Positions 43,801 to 53,700 of a stretch of DNA of 64,000 nucleotides are shown here, in pieces. Source of the stretch: Aurelia coerulea (taxonomy: Eukaryota; Cnidaria; Scyphozoa; Semaeostomeae; Ulmaridae); the NCBI GenBank assembly GCA_039566865.1, contig CM076959.1, forward strand, positions 16,848,501-16,912,500. Direction: 5' to 3'. The translations under genes were made by a program, and so were the position numbers. How positions within the stretch are numbered: position 1 is the stretch's first letter; every line of letters starts with the position of its first letter. The notes below the pieces were generated by a model. That model ran no database searches. It had not been told where the DNA came from and saw nothing but the letters and a program-made list of their open reading frames with translations.

Positions 43801-46800
43801 ATCCATCGATTTAGTTGTTTGGCAATCTGTTTCCTAAGCATATAGTAGGGCTCAAATCTTTAAAATGGTGGGGTTGTAAAATTCTATGACATTCTTCTTT
43901 GCATTGAAAGGCTTGAAAGGAACTTATGGTACTTTCCTGTCGTGTCTGCCGTGGAAATTTTTGGATGTCTTGATTTTTTTCAAAATGGTGGCAAGTTATT
44001 CATTTTTGAAAAAAATTCTTGGAAAATTAAAAAAAAAATTAATTCATCGTAAATCTTAAACCAATAGGGGAAAAATGATATAACCTTGAACAAAACCATA
44101 GTTTATGAAGGTCTACAATATGGTGGCAAGCAGAAGTCTTTAGCTTTTCTATTTTAGAATTTAGACTCAAATTTGATAATTGTCGCCATTTTGAAACCAA
44201 TCAAGATATCAATAAATTTCCACGGCAGATTTACAGCAAAAATATCCAGAGTTCCTTCCAAGTCATTTAATTCAAAGGAAACTTTAATAGAATTTTACAC
44301 CGACCTTTTTAAAGATTTGAGCCCTATGTTTGTTTCCTATTCCTGTAGGATTTTTGGTAAAGGAGAAATGTCAAGACACGTCACAGACATGATCATCAGA
44401 AAACGACGAGAACTGGCTGACACAGAGTCCTCAATAACACCAGTGATTGACAGTTTGCTGTTGCTGGATAGATCAGTTGATTTACTATCACCTCTACTCA
44501 CTCAACTGACATACGAGGGCCTTATCGACGAAATATTTGGGATTGAGAACACCAACGTTCAACTGCCCGCTGACAAATTCCCTGTGAAGGATGAAGGGAA
44601 AGGAGGAGCGAAAAATCTGCCCCCTAAAGATCAACAAAAGCCGAGAAAAGTCGTTCTGAATTCAGGAGATGCACTATATAGTGAGATTAGAGACATTAAT
44701 TTTTCAGCTGTAGGCCCAGTGCTGAGCAGAGAGGCGAAAAGAATCACTGCTCAATATGAAGAGCATAGAACAGCGAAGACTGTTGGAGAAATGAAAGAAT
44801 TTGTTCATAAATTACCCCATATACAAGCTGCTAAAACATCATTGGCACTTCATACCAGCATCGCTGAGGTATTTAGAAGTTTTATCTATTCAGAGCCGAC
44901 TTTGCGGTGTATCATAGGCTGCCAAGGTTATTGACATTTTGAGATTGTAAACGCTTTCTGAAATATCATCGAAGCATCCATAATCCATGGAATCTAGTAT
45001 TTCTGCAAGTAGCACCATCCAATTGACATTTTAAAATAACATCAAAATTTTAGTTCCTTGACATTTCTCGTCCCGAATTTTGCATCCAAAGATGGCTTTG
45101 AGCTATCTTTCTACCTTTACTCAACTGACTTTTTCCTGGATGCTCCAGCGAAGACTTTCATTTGATAGCATCTTGCATTGATCTACTGCAAGAGGAGAGA
45201 CACACTATTTTTGTCTCTTTGAGAACATTATCACTGTCATCGAAGAATCACCCCTTTCGTTCTCAAGTTCTGTGATAGTTTCGTGAAATATACAATTTGC
45301 TAACAAACAATAACATTACAAGACGAGAGCGGAAGAGAGTACAAGGAGCATGAAAATACATTGCGACCCTGCGGCGATAACATATTGACAGATACGATTC
45401 ATTCATTCATTCATTTTTATTTATTTAGGCACGGTAGCCCCGTCAGTCCATAAGAACTGCTTTTCAGGGGGCCGTGGCAAAACATTTACCAATTAAAAGA
45501 TCACTACATAATGATTAACAAAATAGGAATTCTCATCATGGCTGGTGGCTGGTTTTTTATTCTTCTCTTAAAGGTGGCAAGGGATGGTGCCTGTTTAGCA
45601 TCAGGTTCGAGTTGATTCCAAAGCTTAGGTCGACGAAAAGATATAGCCCTCTGCCCATTTTTAGTTTTTCGTAATGGTAATGAGAGATCAGTTTCGGTGT
45701 TTCTCGGTTTTCTGACATTTCGAGAAGAATTTTTTTCGAACAAATCTGAAAGGTACTCCGGAACCAGACCATTTAGTGAATTGTACATTGTGGTAGCTGT
45801 TTCGCTTCTAATAATATCATTTACAGTAGGCCAATTTAAACTGCGAATTAATGCCACAGCAGGCGTATCAAATCGACTTTTAGTTACAATCCTAGCTACT
45901 CGATTTTGCAGCTTCTGCAGGGTTTGCAGTTTAGTCACCCCACAGCACCCCCACACCGAACAACAGAACCGAAAATGGGGCTCGACGATACCCCTATACA
46001 TTGCACTCAACGTGTTTTGAGGTAAAAATTTCTAAATTACGAAAATGAATACGTAAATAGACTAACTACACGAAAATGATAACCAATCTACAGTGATCCC
46101 CCAGACAACGAACCTTCAAACAAACCATAAATAAGTACAGATCTCATTAACCAAGGGGTTCGTTGCAACGAGACTTTGTATCCAAGAATCCGAAAATGGA
46201 TCCTTCATAACGAGGTTAATAACGATGCATAGTTAGTGAGGAGCTGTACAGAATATATCGTCCTTTCTTTTCTTTCAAGACGACTTGCGCAAGTCCCCAA
46301 AAAGGGAACTATTTTCATACAAATTTTGCTTGCTTTTCGTGAACATGTGCATGTTTTCACCTTCGTTACTCTTTTTATTGGTTTATCTGTAGCATTACTT
46401 TCCACAGGTAATCAAAGAACACACCGACTCAGATGAGTTCAGAGAAGGCCTACGAGTTGAGCAAGAGTTCTTCAATGGGATGGATACGGACAAGTTTCAT
46501 GCTTACATCGACAAATGCATCGGATGTAAACAGCCCCTGACAAAAGTCCTCCGACTTGTTTGTCTTCAATGCATTGCAAACAATGGCTTCAAAGCAAAAC
46601 TCTTCGATTATTATCGACGTGAAATCATCAATGCTTATGGCTTTGAACATCTCCTGACTCTGAATAACCTGGAGCAAGTTGGCATGATGAAAATATCAGG
46701 TCCCAAGTCGTATGCGACTATCCGAAAGTCGCTCGGATTAGTCGTGGATGATGTCCATGAACAGAATCCAAATGATATCGCTTATGTTTACTCCGGGTAT

Positions 46801-47166
46801 GCTCCGTTGAGCATCCGACTTGCGCAGTTTCTCTCCCGACAATCAAGCTGGCATGGTTTAGAAGAAGTATTAAGGCAACTGCCCGGACCGACGGTCGAAG
46901 AAATCCAGTATGTCCCACCTGCATTGTTGAAGAAAAGTCCGGGTGGACAGTCCGGAAATGCAGGCGGAGACGGACCATCGAAGGTGACATTGGTATATTT
47001 CCTTGGTGGCTGTACGCAATCGGAGATCAGTGCATTGAGGTTTTTAGCGCAGCAAGAAAATGCCCCAACAGACTTTGTTATCGCGACGACAAAATTGATC
47101 AATGGAAACTCGCTGCTTGAAACGTTGTTTGAAACGATTGATAAATCTCCTGCTGTCAACGGGTAA
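40858..47166 (+). CDS. VPS33A: VPS33A, Sec1/Munc18 subunit of HOPS/CORVET tethering complexes
   Basis: Family role: binds SNARE bundles and drives endosome-lysosome fusion within the HOPS and CORVET complexes. Exons: 40858-41232, 42177-42370, 44349-44868, 46408-47166 (phases 0, 2, 0). They join to 615 residues; human VPS33A has 596, so the gene appears complete. Diagnostic stretches in order: [34 protein letters not shown] and [12 protein letters not shown] (exon 1); [12 protein letters not shown] and LMKLQALFG (exon 2); [28 protein letters not shown] and SAVGPVLS (exon 3); [49 protein letters not shown] and the C-terminal [15 protein letters not shown] (exon 4). Exon 3 begins about 20 bp after the end of a foldback transposon. 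The terminal coding segment and the stop are repeated twice more downstream (47861-48090), beyond a hAT-like insertion. The open frame begins a few codons earlier with non-ATG codons; ATG 40858 matches the family start. Confidence 0.95.
42394..42992. mobile_element. hAT-like foldback element, full-length copy
   Basis: Inverted ends aatggcagattttgtaatac and gttacaaaatctgaccttgt, with inner arms gcgactgcagacaaagga and cctttgtctgcagtcgc. It begins about 23 bp after the donor of VPS33A exon 2 (42371). The target duplication is not clear in this copy. Confidence 0.8.
43201..43735. mobile_element. Foldback element, TIR atagsttccaaat (copy 2)
   Basis: From atagcttccaaatgttta to taaagatttggaacctaat, inner arms 'ttctaccgttggacttttc' and 'gtccaacgatagaattata'. 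Same family as 6226-6700. It stands about 100 bp before the related copy at 43840, both in VPS33A intron 2. Confidence 0.7.
43840..44329. mobile_element. Foldback element abutting the VPS33A exon 3 acceptor (copy 3)
   Basis: Left catatagtagggctcaaatc, right aaagatttgagccctatg; inner arms include aggcttgaaaggaactta and aagtcatttaattcaaag. The right end is at about 44328, and the exon 3 acceptor AG is at 44347-44348, so only the short tract tttgtttcctattcctgtag separates element and exon. Confidence 0.75.
45397..46030 (-). pseudogene. Non-LTR retrotransposon 3' end (family B) in VPS33A intron 3
   Basis: The minus-strand frame 46010-45504 reads [51 protein letters not shown] and [13 protein letters not shown]. 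The 3' end contains gccccgtcagtcc and terminates in (attc)n at 45397-45420, the tetranucleotide tail typical of CR1/L2 types. 5' truncated. The longest retrotransposon remnant in the window. Confidence 0.85.
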
Positions 47167-48092
47167 TTCGAAACAACCAAACGCTGTAGATGGTTGGAAC
47201 GGGGTTGAGACTCAATTATCCGACTTTTTTATCGCTTCTGCCAGAAACAAGGGCAGATTTTGTAACACAATAGCGTGAGATGGTTTTGTTGACACCTGAA
47301 TTCAAAGCGATTAGTGGCTGCAGACAAAGGAAATTCTCTCGACCATGAATTCAAAACAAATAATGCCGCAAAAGTTTCGCTGAAACCCAAGGAGCTAGCG
47401 CGCTCGTTGTGCATTCCAGAAATTGTTTTTACGAGCAAACATGACAATATATCGAAAGAAGAAGGATACATCTACACATATACCTCGTGCATTTTATTTC
47501 TTTGGTTCAGCAGCGGAACAGTAAAGTGTTTTAATTACACCTAAAAAAAATAAGAGATTTGAATCGCCTCCAAAGCGGCTTTGGAATCAAATAAATTAAA
47601 TGCCCGTGGCAGATGTGTAGAGATATACTCCTCCTTTCGATCTTTGCTCATGCTTGCTCTTAAAAACAATTTCTGGAATGCACAACGAGTGAGCTACAGT
47701 AGCTACTTGGGATTCAGAGAAACTTTTGCGGCTTTGCTTGTTTTGAATTACTGGTTGAGAGAATTTCCTTTGCCTGCAATCGCTAATCGCTTTGAATTGC
47801 GGTGTCAATCAAAACCAATTCGTGCTATTGTCTAACCAAATCTGTCCTTGTTTCTGCCAGATCGATCAATGGCAACATATTACTTGAAACATTGTTTGAA
47901 ACTATTGATAAATCTCCTGCTGTCAACGGGTAATTCGAAACAACCAAACGCTGTAGATGGTTGGAACGGGGTTGGGACTCAATTATCCGACTGTTTTATC
48001 GCTTCTGCCAGATCGATCAATGGCAACATATTACTTGAAACATTGTTTGAAACTATTGATAAATCTCATGCTGTAAACGGGTAATTGAAACG
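47093..48092 (+). repeat. Triplicated VPS33A 3' end interrupted by a hAT-like element
   Basis: A unit of about 150 bp begins at gatcaatgg, covers the last ~20 VPS33A codons and the stop, and continues through cgaaacaaccaaacgctgta, gttggaacgggg and atcgcttctgccag. It occurs at 47093-47244 (authentic), 47861-48011 and 48012-48092 (truncated). Copies two and three are more similar to each other than to the first and lack the rest of the exon. The foldback at 47245-47852 sits between copies one and two. Confidence 0.85.
47237..47860. mobile_element. hAT-like foldback with TCTGCCAG target duplication
   Basis: The body 47245-47852 is flanked by TCTGCCAG on both sides (47237-47244 and 47853-47860). 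Ends aaacaagggcagattttgta and aaatctgtccttgtt. The arms carry the gcagtcgctaatcgc motif of the family. It lies about 80 bp after the VPS33A stop, presumably within the 3' UTR. Confidence 0.85.
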
Positions 48093-48599
48093 TTGCTGGA
48101 ACTGGAACTCAGTTTATAAAATTTGATTTGAATTTAATTTATATTAGCTAATCAGCCAGAATTTTACATGAATTTTGTCAATAGCTTTGAATTTAGAGGA
48201 AGTATGATTTTCTTTTAAAAAAATAGTAAGAAAATTGCCGTGGCAGTCCTGGGCCAACACAGGTGTGATCTAAACTACACATATTTTTTGTAAGAAACTA
48301 AGGATTTGAGAAAGTACTGGAAGCGATTTAAAAACCATCAAATTTTCAGTGCTCAGAGTTTCTTACGAGCTTCGTAAAGGTTCCATATCAATTTGCCTTC
48401 GTGAACATTTCGCGACAAAATTTGTGAAGCCTTTGCAATGTTTACGCATTACTCAAGTTGATCTCCGATAATACGATGCAGGAAAAAAGTGAAAATAGGA
48501 TGAATGTTTGCTGTGGATTTCGTTCATTGAGATAAATGATGTCGCAAAGCATGGTTTATTTTTTGGCGACCTGAGAGTTGAATTTTATTCCTTGGTCAG

Positions 48600-48731
48600 C
48601 TGATTTGCCTTTGCATCGGCGATGCGGAGGAGATTTATGTTTGTGTTTGCGTCCGCTGTCCGCCATCGCCCTTTTCAAGATGTTCTGCACCGTTCTTTGT
48701 GTTTGAGGCGTCCAAAAGTTTCAAATTGAGG
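48600..48731 (+). promoter_or_regulatory. Possible 5' non-coding exon of the pipsqueak-array gene
   Basis: A CpG-containing stretch (gcgatgcgg, gcgtccgctgtccgcc, gaggcgtcc) unlike its AT-rich surroundings ends in caaattgag followed by a consensus donor gtaaga at 48732. It sits 2 kb upstream of the first recognised coding exon, which opens at a splice acceptor (50721). This is consistent with a first exon and promoter, but nothing beyond composition and the donor supports it. Confidence 0.3.
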
Positions 48732-49539
48732 TAAGAAAACTTGCATACCTTCCTAAAATAATATACCTAAGCAAATTCGAATTCACGGCATGTTTTTGGA
48801 TGTGTTTGAACTATTTTGGACAGGACACTGGTCAAGAATCCATCGGCCAAATTGCGCAAGGTAAAGGTGCAATGGCCTAAACCAAATCAAACTAAAGACG
48901 GCTGCGGTTAAGTGTCAACACAACTTGCTGGAGGAGTTGACGATTCTTTTCTTCGTGAACAACAAAGTCGAAAAGTGCCATACCCTGCAGACTGGGTTCC
49001 CAGCGGAGTACTTGATTTAGATTTGTACGGTGGTGTGCCCATATAGAACACATTTTTTTACCCGGCTTCAGAATATTATATAGACTAGCAGACTCTTAAG
49101 ACATAAAATTGGACCAATCCAGGGGCAGATGCAGCCTGAAGTTGAAAGGGGGAGGGGGCAACTTGCAAAGAGGGCGCCAAAGATACAATGGAAAGTGAGC
49201 GCGTTGAAGGAGCGCAAACAATTTTTTGGATGCTTTTTTAAAAAATTCTTTGATTCGCTACTAAATAACACCTTGAATTATATATTTCCCCCATATTCAA
49301 ATCAAAACAGTTAAAAGATTGTGCGTTAGAGTGAGGATTAGGGGCGCTTTTCTCGCCAAAAAAGGAGTGCCAAGCTGACTTTTCATTGTGAAGGGGGGGG
49401 CAATTGCCCCCACTTGCCCCCCTAAATCCGCCGCTGGACCAAGCAACGACCCAATCTAACAAAAGATCCCCGTATGACATGTTTTCATTAGAAAAATTGC
49501 CTTCTTTGATCCCTCTTGTTCTCAGTTTCAAAATTATGA

Positions 49540-49890
49540 GTATCCCCTGGGGAGGGGGTACTTGACCAGGTTCTGGTTGGGGACGTGCCATCAAAGCTTC
49601 AAAAACATACACGTTCCTTATACCAATTTTCCGAAAAAGTACACCCGACCGTATACCAATTTTCTGAAAAAGTACACCCGACCTTGTACTAACTTTCCGA
49701 AAATGTATACCCACCTTATACTTATACCAAAATCGTGAAAATCGATAGCGTTCCTTATACCAAAATTGTGAAAATTGATACCGTTCCATTCACCCAAATC
49801 GCGAAAATTGATACCCTTCCCGATGGCACGTCCCCATACCCAAAATATGTGTAGCTGTAGTGCCCCCCCCCCTCCAGGGAGTATCATCCG
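49540..49890. mobile_element. Element with two internal ~32-bp tandem repeat arrays
   Basis: Bounded by ggggacgtgcc near 49580 and ggcacgtcccc near 49823, with G- and C-runs outside. Inside are three decayed units of 'aaaaagtacacccgacc ... taccaattttc' (49615-49720) followed by three of 'gaaaattgataccgttcc ... ccaaaat' (49730-49815). Confidence 0.65.
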
Positions 49891-50733
49891 TTCCTTAAAA
49901 CCCCCTGGCAGGGTTTTATCCTTCCCTTTCCTTTGCTCAACCCTACAAAGCAACACTGCAGAATCTTTGAGATTTAAATCTTTTGGGGGGGATTAAATGT
50001 CCCCACATTTTTGTCCCACAAATTTTTACAAAAACCATCCAAAAAGTTTGACTGTATACTTCAAACAGTCATTGTTCTACCTCAGTGCAAACAGCATTTT
50101 GGGAATTCTTATGAAGAATATTTTTCAAATGCTGGTCAATTTTAACTCTTAAGGAGCCAATTAGTCTCCTCTCCCCATTGATCAGCCCTTGAAACAAAAA
50201 TTCCAGTCCTTCCCTCTTTAAGTTTGGTCCTTAATTGTCATTAGCATTCAAAAAATGAAGGGTAAGATATTTAATTGAACCAGAAATATATCATTTAAAG
50301 AGTGAATGACCCAAAAATGTAGACATAGATTATTATGAAGAAAAGTAGCCAAATTCTATTTATCCTTTTCTAGTGAAATTCTCCCATTACAGTATCAGAT
50401 CAAATGAGAATAATTGACACAACTCATACTTATTTATAACTGACTGTTCTTAACCCCCCCTCCCCACTTTTTAGTTGTTCAGGTATTTCCAACTCCAATT
50501 TTTCCCTGCCAAGGTAATCAAGACTTAATTTGTAAGCAGAAACGCTGCAACACAACAAAGAATCAACAACAACTTCTTTGTCATGTTGTGATATTTCTGC
50601 CTGCAAATTTATTCATTTATTCATCACTGCAAGCATCTTTGGATCCGACAATCGACGCTGGTATCATGGCCCCTCCTCTTCAAATTAATTAATCAAGACT
50701 TCTTTCTTTGATGCATTTCAGAAACTGGTTAGA

Positions 50734-53700
50734 ATGGAGAAAGGCAAAGAAAAAACAAAGAAGAGAGAAAAGAGACGCGCTGGCACCCCTGAGCAATCAA
50801 CAAACAGGCAGCAAAATGCACCATCAAATATACCTTGGGAGCAGATTCTTGTGGTAAGCCTGACGGGTACTTACTTAGTGCAGATGTCCAACAGGGCAGT
50901 GCCATTTTTTAGGATGGATATTGTTCTGCACCCTTTTTTCTAATTCTGGGTTTTGGAGGAAGGCAATTTTTCTAAAGCTGCTTAAGAAAAGGGTATAATT
51001 ATTGCAGGTTGTTATTTCAATATTGTCCAGTCTTATCTTTTAGTCTTGGAGTATTATTTTCACTGATATTTTCTGGAGTTTGGTATCTTTTGGCAAGAAG
51101 TTTCTGGAGCCTGTTAGAAATATTTTTGGTGGTCACACCCTTATGAAAATGAAAGTCAAGTAGTACCCCTCCCCCACAGGTGGTAAGCGAAAGATGACAT
51201 TCATATGAAAACATTTACTTCCAAGATTCTTAGGAATAGAGAATTTACAAGAATCAATACAAATTTGTAAGACCACAAAAAAGATTTTGAGAATCAGAAC
51301 TATTTCTTGTTTGTAGGAATCTATGAAAATTCTCAAAAATTCATGAAAAGTCTTTAGTAACTCTTAATACTTGTAGCAAAAATATAGAATTTGCTAGCAG
51401 GAGCCATGCCACAGGTCCGGTCTGTAGCAACTGGTCAGTGGTTTAGTGACTAACGCATAAATTGGGATTGTCTGTAAATTAGAAGTCTACCAAAACAACT
51501 GGTTTGGTAATGTTTAGGTTGGCTGGTAATCCGGTTGGCATGGGGTTGGCCTACCCCTAGAGGGAAGGCCATAGAACTTGCTGGCTGCTGTACATGGTGA
51601 CTCAATGCCAAAAACTGTTGCACATCAAAAATACTAATTGACCTATTTAAATCTGCTAAACTAGGTGCTTGAGCATGTAACACATTAAAAGCCAAAAATT
51701 TTGGATCAATAGATTTCAGACACAATGTTTTCTGACGAAAAGTTTTCAGACGTTTTTTCATGGAACTTTGGATGTTTTTACAGAAATTTTGGATGACTAT
51801 ATATTTTCAGTTTATTTTAGCTTAAAGGGGCCTTTGCAACCGGCATACCTTGCATGTGCATCTCTGTGCATTTCTTTGTTGTTGGCCATTTTAGTGGTCC
51901 ATCAGAATGACCAACAACAAAGAGATGCAAAGAGATGCACGTGCAAGGTATGCTGGTTGCAAAGGCCCCTTTAAATTTCATATTAAAGAAGTCTTACATT
52001 TATAGATTGTGCTTCATTACAGGGGTGCTTGGCCAGAACTTTTCCATGAATGATTATTGTTGAGGATGATGAGATATAATATGATATTTTTTGCTAATTA
52101 ACACTCTCATCACCTTCCTTTGCAATGCAAAGCGTTTCATGAGCTAGACACCAAGGGGGGTTACCTAGTGTATTTTGATGACGGGATGTGCACTCCTTTC
52201 TGGGTATCGTTTTCAACTCTTTTTCTAACACCGGGTATCAAAAGAAGGCACTTTTTCTAAAGCCGGTTGTCAAAAGTGTTATTTCATTGTTTCTCTCCCA
52301 GAGAATTTCAATTTCCCATTCAACTCAATTCGATTTCGTAAACCAGTCGAGTCTGCATGCAGGCTAGTACTCATGCCTTTCTTTAGTCCAGTTGAAGTTG
52401 TCTCTGCTCATCTCTGTCCATTACCTCAGGCAAGCAAACAATACTTATAAACGGTATAGGAGAAGAGAGCTCGATGATTTTCCTGATGTTCCATCTATAA
52501 CTTGCTTTTGCAGGTATCTGGGATTGAACAAGCACAATCTGCCCTTGATTCAATCACACATCTGTCACATGAAACAGAACCAAATAGTGTGCTGCCACAT
52601 TTCCAAGACATTACAACTGTAGCTGTTGGTGAGCCATCTAAAACCGTAACTAGAGTGCAGGAGAAGAAGCAGATTAAGGAGGAATCTGAAAGAATGCAAG
52701 AGGAGCAGATGTCAGCCCAAATGGCGTCTGAGCAACATCATATATCACAATCCGGATGTGATCAACCAAAGGGTATTTATCACTTTTCATTTTCATTCTT
52801 AGTTCATTATAGCAGATGTTTCAATCCCTGAATGTCAATCCAGATTTCAAATTATATTTCCAATGGATGATAAACGTTTATCTACTGGTGGACATCTACA
52901 CAACTGCACACCAACTGAAGCAATTTCATGCACATTTAAAGGGGCTCCGTCGTTAAACTGTAAACAAATCTGTAAATACCGCACGTGTCCATTGTTCATC
53001 CATTGTTTTCTGCAATTTTTTTATGGCTTCACATCAAAAAGTGACCGTGTAAAATCCACTTATACCCAAGTAATCAGTCGAAGGCACAATTTTTGCATAA
53101 ACAATTTCACTAAGTTGCAACCTGAACGTTTCAAAGGGCAGGCTCTATAAATGCTGCAGGTACAATTTGCTAAATAATTTTGTCGCAGGTACAAAATCCT
53201 TTTCCGGCGATTATGCTTAGTGCACGTGAGATTCTTTGAAATCCATTCAATGAAATTTCCTAAATCAGATTTCTTGTTTCTCTTCAGAGAAGAAAACGAG
53301 AATGAGTTGGCCTGACTATGCAATGGACGAGGCAATCACTGACGTACTAAATGGCAGCTCCATCAGAACAGCTGCTGCGAAATACAATGTGCCATCATCC
53401 AGTTTACATGACAGAGTATCACGAAAGAAGCTTGGTAAAAAGAGGAGAAAAGGTAAGTGAGCTAGCACAAGCAAGCAAGTTTATTTTGCCTTCGAAAAAT
53501 GACATTTCCAGGGCTTAGCTTTGGTGGAATAAATAGTTGCCCTCCTGCGAAGAAACGCCATTGTAAAATTCTTCATTCTATTGTTTCAACAGTAATTTGT
53601 TCATAAGAATTGCAATATTTTGTACACGTACAGTGTAGATGATAATCCACTAGGAACGGGATTAATCTTAATAGCTTCCTTGGATCACATAACCGTAAAT

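Larger units (their letters stand above)
48093..50733. other. Region between VPS33A and the pipsqueak-array gene
   Basis: No coding gene supported. 48120-48590 is unassigned AT-rich sequence. 48600-48731 is a possible first exon. 49113-49440 is a probable element with ends ccaggggcagat and aatccgccgctgg. 49540-49890 is an element with internal repeats. 49990-50700 is unassigned. Confidence 0.55.

Noticed and set aside
45504..46010. A 168-codon minus-strand frame as a host gene.
   Set aside because: Its sequence is the C-terminal end of a CR1/L2-type reverse transcriptase with a tetranucleotide tail, i.e. a truncated transposon copy.
46718..47180. Minus-strand frames of 90 and 130 codons.
   Set aside because: They are shadows of VPS33A exon 4, whose plus-strand frame has clear family similarity.
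49238..49956. Overlapping minus-strand frames of 183 and 112 codons with periodic Tyr/Gly/Phe-rich sequence.
   Set aside because: The periodicity comes from the ~32-bp tandem units of a non-coding element.
51450..51761. A 103-codon minus-strand frame.
   Set aside because: No recognisable family, no splice context, AT-rich intron sequence.
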